25,759 nucleotides of DNA from Ramlibacter tataouinensis (GTDB taxonomy: Bacteria; Pseudomonadota; Gammaproteobacteria; Burkholderiales; Burkholderiaceae_C). Under the pieces are notes generated by a model that was given only the letters and a program-made list of their open reading frames with translations, made no database searches and was not told the DNA's origin. Below, one piece after another: positions 16,481-23,431 of this stretch (positions within the stretch are counted from its first letter, which is position 1; each line of letters opens with the position of its first letter). The stretch covers positions 10,872 through 36,630 of the forward strand of contig DIZF01000007.1 in the NCBI GenBank assembly GCA_002427815.1, given 5' to 3'. The translations under genes and the position numbers were made by a program.

Positions 16481-17254
16481 TCAGTTGATCGGCACGGTCC
16501 CGCGCAGGCCCGAGCGGGTTACGGCGGATTGCAGCAGGCCGCTGGTGCGCGCCTCCTGCGCAAACTGGCGCAAGAATGTCAGGCCTGCCTCGCGCCCCTT
16601 GGGAATCGCGATGGCGAGGTGTTCGAGGCCCCAGCGGCCATCCAGGATGTGCATCCCGGGCAGCTCGTCGGACATTTCGAACAGGATGCCCTTGTTGGTA
16701 GCAAAGGCGTCGATCTGGCGGCGCTGCAGCAGCTCCTGCGCCTGCTTGAGAGACGAGGTGGGTACGATGGCGGCGCTCTTGAACTGGCGTCCCAGCGTGC
16801 CCTGCGAGGTGCTGCCCTGGCTCACGCCGACCCGCACACCGGGACAGTCCACATCCGTCACCGCGGCAATGTGTGACCCGACCGGCACGAGGTAGCCCAG
16901 TTCCAGCCGGACCAGCGGTGGCGTGAAATCCATGTCGCGGGCCCGGGACTCGCTCGCATTCGTGAAAGTGAAGTCCACCTGCCCGGCTTTCAGTGCGTCG
17001 AGCACCTGCGCGGGGCGGCCGAACTCCACCACGTCAACCGGCACGCCCAGCTGGCGGCCCAGCGCCTGGCCCAGGTCCAGCGCGATACCCGCGGTCTTTC
17101 CGGTCTTCAAGTCCCGCACCAGCGAGGTCGGGCTGCCCGGATAGACCCCCACGCGCAAAGTGCCCCTGGGCGCCAGGGCCGCGCGCACCTGTGGCTCAGG
17201 CGCTGGCGCCACGGCCGCGCAAGCGCCCGGCAACAGGTGTCCGGCGGGGGTCAT
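16481..17254 (-). CDS. Family-3 solute-binding protein without partner genes
   Basis: A 257-residue protein with the amino-acid-type binding fold: GTLRVGVYPGSPTSL at the start of the fold, GIALDLGQALGRQLG, DFTFTNASESRARDMDFTPP and GVRVGVSQGSTSQGTL. The ATG at 17254 has AAGGAG seven bases before it; an upstream in-frame start is possible (six more residues). The leader is odd: only about 15 mildly hydrophobic residues with prolines (GHLLPGACAAVAPAP), no clear positive N-region, and a cysteine in a poor lipobox context. Export is therefore uncertain. Related proteins include ABC receptors, periplasmic sensors and cyclohexadienyl dehydratase. It sits 40 bases after ligK and 26 before the TctC gene, with no permease or ATPase. 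Confidence 0.8.
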   Translation of the reverse strand: MTPAGHLLPGACAAVAPAPEPQVRAALAPRGTLRVGVYPGSPTSLVRDLKTGKTAGIALDLGQALGRQLGVPVDVVEFGRPAQVLDALKAGQVDFTFTNASESRARDMDFTPPLVRLELGYLVPVGSHIAAVTDVDCPGVRVGVSQGSTSQGTLGRQFKSAAIVPTSSLKQAQELLQRRQIDAFATNKGILFEMSDELPGMHILDGRWGLEHLAIAIPKGREAGLTFLRQFAQEARTSGLLQSAVTRSGLRGTVPIN

Positions 17255-17294
17255 TGGGCATCTCCTTGCCAACGGAATGGCTTGGACAAAAGCG

Positions 17295-17978
17295 TCAATC
17301 GATGTATTTCAGGCCGGCCTTGGCCAGCGGTTCGCGCATGTTGTACATGTCCAGCCCCAGCACGCCGGCGGCGAGCTTGGCCCGCTTCTCGGCTTCGCTG
17401 GCCTCGCGCGCCTGGGAAGCGTCGGCGACCTGCTGCGCCATGCCCGCCGGCACCACCACCACGCCATCGTCGTCGGCGACGATCGCATCGCCCGGGTTCA
17501 CCAGCGCGCCGGCACAGACCACGGGGATGTTCACCGAGCCGATCGTCGCCTTCACGGTCCCCTTGGCGCTGATGGCCCGGCTCCATACCGGAAAGCCCAT
17601 CGCCGTCAGTTCCTTCACGTCGCGGCAGCCGCCGTCGATGATCAAGCCGATGGCGCCGCGGGCCCGGAACGAAGTGGCAAGCAATTCACCGAAGAAGCCG
17701 TCGGTGTTTTCCGCGGTCACTGCCGCCACCACGACGTCGCCCGGCTGGATCTGCTCGGCCGCCACGTGCAGCATCCAGTTGTCGCCCGGATGCAGCAGCA
17801 CGGTGACAGCGGGGCCGCACACATGGGCGCCGGGGTAGATCGGACGCAGATACGGTCGGGCCAGTCCGACCCGGCCCATGGCCTCGTGCACGGTCGCCAC
17901 GCCGAAGCGCGACAGCTGTTCGACGGCGGTGCGGTCGGCACGGACGATGTTGCGTTTGACGATTCCGGTGTTGTACAC
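17295..17978 (-). CDS. ligK: 4-carboxy-4-hydroxy-2-oxoadipate aldolase / oxaloacetate decarboxylase
   Basis: A 227-residue class II aldolase of the RraA-like HMG/CHA aldolase family (LigK/PmdF). It splits 4-carboxy-4-hydroxy-2-oxoadipate into pyruvate and oxaloacetate using a divalent metal. Arg119 and Asp120 in DGGCRDV are the key pyruvate- and metal-binding residues; GELLATSFRARGA and GDAIVADDDGVVVVP are family blocks. The start is GTG with GGAG seven bases upstream. The gene lies 64 bases after ligJ, in pathway order. Confidence 0.94.
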   Translation of the reverse strand: MYNTGIVKRNIVRADRTAVEQLSRFGVATVHEAMGRVGLARPYLRPIYPGAHVCGPAVTVLLHPGDNWMLHVAAEQIQPGDVVVAAVTAENTDGFFGELLATSFRARGAIGLIIDGGCRDVKELTAMGFPVWSRAISAKGTVKATIGSVNIPVVCAGALVNPGDAIVADDDGVVVVPAGMAQQVADASQAREASEAEKRAKLAAGVLGLDMYNMREPLAKAGLKYID

Positions 17979-18042
17979 AGTGTCGCTCCAATCAGTTGGG
18001 GCAGCGCTTGCCGCCCAGGCGGCTGCGGTCGGTCCCGCAGAG

Positions 18043-19074
18043 TTACCTGGAATTCCTCGCCTTCAGCAGCGCATCCAGCCGCGGGAACACGCGCCGTGCG
18101 TTGCCTTCGTAGATCTGCTGTTTGTCCTGCGCGCTCAGCAGCCTGGAGGCCTCGATGTAGCGCTTGGTGTCGTCGTAGTAGTTGCCGGTTTCGGGGTCGA
18201 TGCCGCGCACCGCACCGATCATCTCGGAAGCGAACAGCACGTTCTTCACCGGGATCACCGTGTTCAACAGGTCGATGCCGGGCTGGTGGTACACGCAGGT
18301 GTCGAAGTAGATGTTGTTCAGCAGGTGCTCGGACAGCAGCGGCTTCTTCAGCTCCTGCGCCAGGCCGCGGAAGCGCCCCCAGTGATAGGGCACTGCGCCG
18401 CCGCCGTGCGGAATCAGGAAGCGCAGCGTCGGAAACTCCTTGAACAGGTCGGAAGTGAGGCACTGCATGAAGGCCGTCGTGTCGGCATTCAGGTAATGCG
18501 CGCCGGTGGTGTGGAACGCCGGGTTGCAGCTGGTGCTGACGTGGATCATCGCCGGAATATCGTGCTCCACCATCTTTTCGTAGATCGGGTACCAGTGCTT
18601 GTCGGAGAGCGGCGGGCTGGTCCAGTGGCCTCCGGACGGATCGGGGTTCAGGTTGATGCCGACGTTGCCGTATTCCCTGATGCACTTCTCCAGCTCGGGA
18701 ATGCAGGTGCGCGGATCGACGCCGGGCGATTGCGGCAACATCGCCACCGGCACGAAATGCTGAGGGAAGAGCTTGCTGACGCGATAGCAGAGTTCGTTGC
18801 AGATGGCGGCCCAGGTGGACGACACGTTGAAGTCGCCGATGTGGTGGGCCATGAAGCTGGCGCGCGGCGAGAACAGCGTGATGTCGCTGCCGCGCTCCTT
18901 CATCAACCGCAGCTGGTTGGTCTCGATCGACTCGCGCAGTTCGTCGTCGCTGATCTTGAGGTCGGCCGCCCGCGGCATCAGCGCCGGGTCCTTGATGCCC
19001 GCGATCTGCTGGTTGCGCCAGGCTTCCAGCGCCTTGGGCGCCGTGGTGTAGTGGCCGTGGCAATCGATGATCAT
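18043..19074 (-). CDS. ligJ: 4-oxalomesaconate hydratase
   Basis: A 343-residue amidohydrolase-fold enzyme (LigJ/PmdE) that hydrates 4-oxalomesaconate to 4-carboxy-4-hydroxy-2-oxoadipate. MIIDCHGHYTTAP with H6 and H8 begins the metal site, and NLNPDPSGGHW, IPHGGGAVPYHWGRFRGL and FASEMIGAVRGIDP follow LigJ of SYK-6 closely. AAGGAG six to seven bases upstream fixes the ATG. Unlike many pmd operons, no LigU/PmdU tautomerase gene is beside it. Confidence 0.95.
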   Translation of the reverse strand: MIIDCHGHYTTAPKALEAWRNQQIAGIKDPALMPRAADLKISDDELRESIETNQLRLMKERGSDITLFSPRASFMAHHIGDFNVSSTWAAICNELCYRVSKLFPQHFVPVAMLPQSPGVDPRTCIPELEKCIREYGNVGINLNPDPSGGHWTSPPLSDKHWYPIYEKMVEHDIPAMIHVSTSCNPAFHTTGAHYLNADTTAFMQCLTSDLFKEFPTLRFLIPHGGGAVPYHWGRFRGLAQELKKPLLSEHLLNNIYFDTCVYHQPGIDLLNTVIPVKNVLFASEMIGAVRGIDPETGNYYDDTKRYIEASRLLSAQDKQQIYEGNARRVFPRLDALLKARNSR

Positions 19075-19096
19075 TGGCTTCTCCTTGGCATTGGGT

Positions 19097-19786
19097 TCAG
19101 GCGGGCTCCATCCCGTGGCGGCGCTTGGCTGCGGCCGCCTCGGGCGAGGCCATGAAGGCGAGCACGCGGCGCACGGCCTCGGCCTGCGACGATCCGGCGC
19201 ACAGTGCTCCGGAAAAGGTTGTGATGATCTGCACGGCCCGGGGCAGCGGCCCGACCACGGCGATGCCTTCCAGGTGGATCAGCTCGGACAGCTGCTGGAA
19301 CCCCAGCGCCACCTCGCCCCGCGCGACGAGCGTGCCCACCGGCACACCCGGCGGCGCCTGAACCAGGCGTTTTTCAATTTCAGCGGCGCTGCCCCAGCGC
19401 TCGAAGAGACGCATGAGAGCCGTGCCGCTCGGGCCCGTCGAATAACCGATGCTGGCGGCGGCCTGCACAGCGCGCCGCAACGCATCCTCGGTGGCGATGT
19501 CCGGCCGCGGAGCGCCGGCGCGCACCGCGACCGCGACCGGCGAATGCACGAGATCGACCTTGCCGCCGGCGGCGGCGGCGCCGCCGGCCAGCAGCTTGTC
19601 GATGGCATCCGATGCGAGCACCACCAGGTCGAACGCCTCGCCGGCCTGCACCCGGCGAGCGGCATCCACCCCGCCGACGGACTCGATCTGCACGGGGCAC
19701 CCCGTGCGCTGCTCGTAGGCGGCAGCCAGCTCGCCCAGCACCTGCCGGGTGGCCATCGACGAAATGCCGCGGATCGCGGCGGTCAT
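19097..19786 (-). CDS. ModA-like substrate-binding fold protein without signal peptide
   Basis: A 229-residue protein of the molybdate/thiosulfate-type binding fold: AYEQRTGCPVQIESVGG, GEAFDLVVLASDAIDKLLAGG, GYSTGPSGTALMRLFERWG and ALGFQQLSELIHLEGIAVVGPLP. The N-terminus MTAAIRGISSMATRQVL has no hydrophobic signal core; the longer frame to 19873 adds none either, so it looks cytoplasmic. GGAG ten bases upstream supports the ATG at 19786. It is the first gene of the protocatechuate operon and stops 22 bases before ligJ. It may bind a pathway acid and tune regulation, but this is inference. Confidence 0.78.
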   Translation of the reverse strand: MTAAIRGISSMATRQVLGELAAAYEQRTGCPVQIESVGGVDAARRVQAGEAFDLVVLASDAIDKLLAGGAAAAGGKVDLVHSPVAVAVRAGAPRPDIATEDALRRAVQAAASIGYSTGPSGTALMRLFERWGSAAEIEKRLVQAPPGVPVGTLVARGEVALGFQQLSELIHLEGIAVVGPLPRAVQIITTFSGALCAGSSQAEAVRRVLAFMASPEAAAAKRRHGMEPA

Positions 19787-19894
19787 GACAGCACTGCTCC
19801 AGATGGGGTCAGCGAGGGATATGCGGCGTGCGAGAACATGCTGCGCATTGTGGGCGCCAGTGCTGCGGAACAAAAGAGGGGCGGACGACTACCA

Positions 19895-19924
19895 GCTATA
19901 TCGATTCGGCATAATTGATGCAAA
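19895..19924 (-). promoter_or_regulatory. Candidate promoter of the protocatechuate operon
   Basis: On the minus strand TTTGCA (19924-19919) and TATAGC (19900-19895) are 18 bases apart; each matches consensus only partly, as is usual for activator-dependent promoters. The transcript would begin about 100 bases before the ModA-like start codon. The -35 lies inside the inverted repeat 19903-19937. Confidence 0.35.
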
Positions 19925-19937
19925 GTTATTCCGAATC
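19903..19937. promoter_or_regulatory. Inverted repeat, candidate LysR-regulator operator
   Basis: GATTCGGCATAA (19903-19914) and TTATTCCGAATC (19926-19937) pair at 11 of 12 positions around an 11-base centre. The right arm ends one base before the regulator's ATG. It fits a shared site that represses the regulator and activates the divergent operon. Confidence 0.5.
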
Positions 19938-19938
19938 C

Positions 19939-20850
19939 ATGGACCTGAAACAACTCGAGTATTTCGTTCGCGTGGCCGAGCTGGGCAGCTTCACCCGGGC
20001 CGCGGTCGCACTGGACGTGGCCCAGCCGGCGCTCAGTCGCCAGGTGCGGTTGCTGGAAGTGGAGTTGCGGCAGAGCCTTCTCACCCGCAACGGCCGGGGC
20101 GCCACTCCCACGGAGGCGGGCAAGCTCCTGCTCGAGCACGGCCGCGGCATCCTGCACCAGGTCGAGCGCGCGCGCGAAGAGCTGGGCCGGGTACGTGGAG
20201 CGCTGGCGGGCCGGGTGGCGCTGGGGCTGCCTCCGAGCGTGGCCAAGGCGATGGCGGTGCCGCTGATCCGCGAGTTTCGCCGGCGCATGCCCGACGCCAC
20301 CTTGTCGATCAGCGAAGGGCTTTCGGTCGGCATGCAGGAGTCGCTGATCACCGGCCGCCTGGACATCGCCCTGCTCTACAACGCCAGCCCGTCCCCCGAG
20401 ATCGAACTCACGCCCCTGCTGGAGGAGCCGCTGTTCCTGGTGCAGCGCCGCAACGGCAAGCCGGCGGCTTCCGCCCGGCCCCGCCCCGTGCCCTTGCACG
20501 AGGTCGCCAAGCTGCCGCTGGTCATTCCCAGCCGGCCGAACGCCATCCGGATGCTGGTGGAAAACGAGATGGCCGTGCTGGGCTGCCGGCCGCAGGTGGT
20601 ACTGGAAATCGATGGTGTCGCGGCCATCCTCGACCTGGTGGAAGACGGCGCCGGGAGCGCCATCCTGTCGCGCAATGCGGTCGCCACCTCGGCGCATCCG
20701 CAGGCCTTTGCCATCCGGCCGATCGGCGCGCCCGCGCTACGCAGCAAGCTGGCCTTGGCCATGAGTTCGCAGCGGCCCGCCACCCTCACCCAGAAAGCCA
20801 TGTCGGACCTGATCGGCCGATCGGCGCAGACCCTGCTGGCCGGGTGTTGA
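19939..20850 (+). CDS. LysR-type regulator of the protocatechuate operon
   Basis: A 303-residue LysR-family transcription factor. The winged helix-turn-helix is in residues 1-60 (MDLKQLEYFVRVAELGSFTRAA, then QPALSRQVRLLE; given here in two parts), and the effector-binding domain runs from about 90 to 290. The ATG at 19939 gives the usual MDLKQLEYF start; the frame is open slightly upstream. Divergent orientation to the ten-gene operon and the inverted repeat between them suggest it activates that operon when a pathway acid is present, as LigR does in SYK-6. Effector identity is not visible. Confidence 0.92.
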   Translation: MDLKQLEYFVRVAELGSFTRAAVALDVAQPALSRQVRLLEVELRQSLLTRNGRGATPTEAGKLLLEHGRGILHQVERAREELGRVRGALAGRVALGLPPSVAKAMAVPLIREFRRRMPDATLSISEGLSVGMQESLITGRLDIALLYNASPSPEIELTPLLEEPLFLVQRRNGKPAASARPRPVPLHEVAKLPLVIPSRPNAIRMLVENEMAVLGCRPQVVLEIDGVAAILDLVEDGAGSAILSRNAVATSAHPQAFAIRPIGAPALRSKLALAMSSQRPATLTQKAMSDLIGRSAQTLLAGC

Positions 20851-20915
20851 GGCAAGACGCCCGGCTGGCGCGTGGCTCCGGGCAATTGGGGTAATCCCGC
20901 TAATCAGGTTGCGAG

Positions 20916-20944
20916 TTGTCGCCAACCGGCCCCCGGTATTTACT
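20916..20944 (+). promoter_or_regulatory. Candidate promoter of the BLUF-like gene
   Basis: TTGTCG (20916-20921) and TTTACT (20939-20944) are 17 bases apart, each matching sigma-70 consensus at four of six positions. The gap 20851-21034 holds no other clear signal apart from a possible small leader frame. Confidence 0.35.
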
Positions 20945-20954
20945 GGGAAGGCAT

Positions 20955-21038
20955 ATGAGAAAAGTCAATTGCCGCGCGCCTCGCGACTGGAAGATGGATC
21001 CCTGCCGAGTCGCGGTCGGCGAAGGGAGTGCGTCTTGA
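20955..21038 (+). CDS. Possible 27-residue leader peptide
   Basis: ATG at 20955, preceded closely by GGGAAGG, opens a 27-codon frame rich in Arg, Cys and Trp. Its TGA (21036-21038) overlaps the TTG start of the BLUF-like gene in the order TTGA. This geometry would couple translation of the two. It has no recognisable family, and short frames arise by chance. Confidence 0.25.
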   Translation: MRKVNCRAPRDWKMDPCRVAVGEGSAS

Positions 21039-22042
21039 ATTCGAACCTGAACAGTCCGCCGTGGGTAGGCGCGCCCGTTCCCGGCGAAACCGTGGACCGG
21101 CTGCTGTATGCAAGCCGGTCCTGTGTGCAAGGGCCTGTGTTCAAGGAGATGCACCGCATCCGCGATCACGCGTTGCAGCGCAATGTGGCGGACAACGTCT
21201 ACGCGGCGCTGTCGTACCAGGCGGGCTGGTTCATGGAATGGATGGAAGGGCCGAGCGCCGGGATTCAAGCCGTGATGCGCCGGCTGGAGCGCGATCCCCG
21301 CCATCGGGACCTGCGCGTGGTCCATCACAGCCGCGGACCGCGTCGCCTGCCCGAACCGTGGTCCATGGCCCTGAGGAAAGACCACGAGGATCCGGGAGAT
21401 TTCGAGCGCCGCCTGGTGGCTCTGTCCGAAAGCGCAGGCCAACAACGACTGGAGCCCGCCTCGGTATGGCGGCGGCTTTCCATGCCGCTGAGGGGCTCCG
21501 GTGCCGCCGGACGGAAGGAAAGCGACCTCTACCAGCGGGTGATGGTCTGCTCGGCTCGGGGAACCCAGTCATTCGAACTGGTGCGCTGGCTCGGCCAGGC
21601 CCATCACTGCAAGGTGACGAGCCAGCGGCTCGCCGGCGCTCAAGACAATGATGTCGCCAACGACTATGTCGACGTGGATGGCGGACCCGGCGCAATGCTG
21701 CGCCGGGTGGTTGCCATGGCCCGCAACGGCTTGCACATCGGCCTGTTTCAGGCCTTTCTGCCCGACTACTCCCATCTGGTCCTCCTGCTGTGCGGCGACA
21801 GCAAGCATGACGTGGACCTGATCAACATACTGGTGTCGGCGTGTTCGCGCCTGTCGCATCGCCCGGTCCTGCTCGGACTGGGAGGGCCGGGCTGCGACCA
21901 TGCCGCGCTGCGCGCGGTGGCGCGCAACGGCGGCCTGGTGTATCTCGATTGCGACGTCAGCGACACGGCCGATGCCAAGGCGTTGTGGGCTGCCGCGGAG
22001 CCCGCACTGGACTTCAGCCGGACGACAAACTCCCAGTGGTGA
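21035..22042 (+). CDS. BLUF-like protein with Gln-to-Glu change and unknown C-terminal domain
   Basis: A 335-residue protein. Residues about 19-112 resemble the BLUF blue-light flavin domain: Tyr25 (RLLYASR), Asn50 (LQRNVADN), and Met111 after Trp (PWSMAL) match Tyr21, Asn45 and Met106 of AppA. The essential BLUF glutamine (AppA Gln63) is Glu68 in WFMEWMEGP. Residues 165-325 form a separate alpha/beta-looking domain (YQRVMVCSARGTQSFELVRWL, cited as 166-186, then HLVLLLCGDSKHDVDLINIL) that I do not recognise. The TTG start has GGGAG six bases upstream; the frame is open further up to 20909 but lacks a better signal. It follows the LysR gene by 184 bases with its own candidate promoter. Flavin binding is inferred. 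Confidence 0.75.
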   Translation: MNSNLNSPPWVGAPVPGETVDRLLYASRSCVQGPVFKEMHRIRDHALQRNVADNVYAALSYQAGWFMEWMEGPSAGIQAVMRRLERDPRHRDLRVVHHSRGPRRLPEPWSMALRKDHEDPGDFERRLVALSESAGQQRLEPASVWRRLSMPLRGSGAAGRKESDLYQRVMVCSARGTQSFELVRWLGQAHHCKVTSQRLAGAQDNDVANDYVDVDGGPGAMLRRVVAMARNGLHIGLFQAFLPDYSHLVLLLCGDSKHDVDLINILVSACSRLSHRPVLLGLGGPGCDHAALRAVARNGGLVYLDCDVSDTADAKALWAAAEPALDFSRTTNSQW

Positions 22043-22172
22043 TCGCACGCCAGTCTTCGCTGCCGCGACCTGAGCCATTCCGTCTCCTTATAGGAGCTAG
22101 TGGAAAGCGGTATTGGCGGGTTGCGCAGCCATGGCAGACACTCAGGGCATCCGTCACAACCTGAAGACCCCG

Positions 22173-22361
22173 ATGAAGAAATTGCTGAGCGCCCTGGCAA
22201 CATGGCTGGCGGTGGCCGTGCTCACGGCGTGCGCGCCGATCGCCATGCACTACGGCACCAACCCGCTCGCTCGCGGCACCCTGCCCCAGTTCACTGAAGC
22301 ATTGGGCGACTGGGCGTCCCACGTCATTCCGCTCAAGCCGGGCGAAAAGGTGGAATTCTGA
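22173..22361 (+). CDS. Small lipoprotein coupled to a TctC receptor
   Basis: A 62-residue protein. MKKLLSALATWLAVAVLTAC is a lipoprotein signal with lipobox LTAC and lipidated Cys20; Ala at +2 predicts the outer membrane. The mature part is only 43 residues (HYGTNPLARGTLPQF, then GDWASHVIPLKPGEKVEF). Its TGA overlaps the ATG of the receptor gene by one base. No family is recognised. The ribosome site is weak; upstream in-frame starts exist, but this one gives the proper signal peptide. The 130-base gap before it holds a small CTCCT-TAT-AGGAG hairpin (22084-22096). Confidence 0.7.
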   Translation: MKKLLSALATWLAVAVLTACAPIAMHYGTNPLARGTLPQFTEALGDWASHVIPLKPGEKVEF

Positions 22362-23335
22362 TGCGCCGCCGTCAACTCCTGGTCGCCCTCACCGCTGTGG
22401 CGCTTGCGGGCGGGGCCTTCGCCCAAGCCCCCTCGAACTGGCCCACCAAAGCCATCCGCATGGTCGTGCCCTTCCCGCCCGGCGGCAGCACCGACATCCT
22501 GGCACGCGCCATCGGCAAGGAGCTGCAGGACGCCTGGGGCCAGCCGGTGGTGATCGACAACGTGCCCGGCGCCGGCGGCTCCATCGGCGCCGAAAAGGTG
22601 GCGAGGGCGCCGGCCGACGGCTACACGCTGCTGATGGGACACATCGGCACGCTGGCCGTGAACCCGTCGCTGTATCCGAACCTGCCCTACGACCCGATCA
22701 AGAGCTTCGCCCCGGTGGCGTGGGTGGCGCGCGTTCCCAACGTGCTGGTCGTGAATCCGTCGGTGCCGGCGCACAACGTGAAGGAACTGGTGGCGCTGGC
22801 CAAATCCAGGCCGGGCCAGCTCTCCTATGGTTCCGGCGGCAACGGCAGCGCCGCCAACCTGGCCACCGAATACTTCAAGCTGCAGACCGGAACATCGCTG
22901 CTGCACATTCCCTACCGCGGCACGGCGCCGGCCATCACCGATTTGCTGGGCGGGCAGATCCAGGTGCTCTTTACCGGCGCTCCCACGGTGCTCGGACAGA
23001 TCCGCAGCGGCAAGTTGCGGGCCCTCGCCGTCTCTTCACCGCAGCGGATGGACGTGCTGCCCGACGTGCCGACCGTCGCCGAAAGCGGCTACAAGGGTTT
23101 CGAGGCAGACCAGTGGTACGGCGTGGTCGCGCCGGCAGGCACGCCGCCGGCCGTGATTGCCAAACTGAATGCGCAGATCAACCTGTCGCTCAACACGCCG
23201 GCACTGAAGGTGCGCCTGAACAATGAAGGCGCCGTCGCCACGCCGGCGACGCCGGAAGCGTTCGCCGCCCATATCAAGAGCGAGATCGCGCGCTGGCGGC
23301 CGGTGATCACGTCGGGGCGCGTGCAGGCGAAGTGA
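22361..23335 (+). CDS. Periplasmic receptor of the Bug/TctC family (third)
   Basis: A 324-residue receptor with signal peptide to residue 21 (AGGAFA, then QAPSNWPTK). The ligand loop MVVPFPPGGSTDILAR, ADGYTLLMG, GSGGNGSAANLATEYF and QWYGVVAPAGTPP are classic for the family. It is translationally coupled to the small lipoprotein gene upstream and converges on the DUF1932-type dehydrogenase gene. No TctA or TctB gene is adjacent. Confidence 0.92.
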   Translation: MRRRQLLVALTAVALAGGAFAQAPSNWPTKAIRMVVPFPPGGSTDILARAIGKELQDAWGQPVVIDNVPGAGGSIGAEKVARAPADGYTLLMGHIGTLAVNPSLYPNLPYDPIKSFAPVAWVARVPNVLVVNPSVPAHNVKELVALAKSRPGQLSYGSGGNGSAANLATEYFKLQTGTSLLHIPYRGTAPAITDLLGGQIQVLFTGAPTVLGQIRSGKLRALAVSSPQRMDVLPDVPTVAESGYKGFEADQWYGVVAPAGTPPAVIAKLNAQINLSLNTPALKVRLNNEGAVATPATPEAFAAHIKSEIARWRPVITSGRVQAK

Positions 23336-23337
23336 AC

Positions 23338-23366
23338 TGTCATCCCGGCCCTGTGCCGGGATCCAG
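23338..23366. repeat. Dispersed-repeat-like hairpin after the receptor gene
   Basis: ATCCCGGC (23342-23349) and GCCGGGAT (23355-23362) flank a CCTGT loop, within the context TGTCAT...CCAG. The layout resembles the widespread GTCATTCCCGC...GCGGGAATCCAG intergenic repeats of proteobacteria and Neisseria. It lies three bases past the stop, so it may also serve as a transcript end. The rest of the 96-base convergent gap is GC-rich with GGCCGG palindromes. Confidence 0.5.
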
Positions 23367-23431
23367 ACTTCTGAGCACCTGTTTGCCTGGCACGGCCGGT
23401 GGTGAAGGCCGGCAACGTCCGGCCGGGGTGA

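Noticed and set aside
19800..19815. GGGGTCAG near the ModA-like gene start, resembling the REP arm.
   Set aside because: Only eight bases match and there is no inverted partner nearby.
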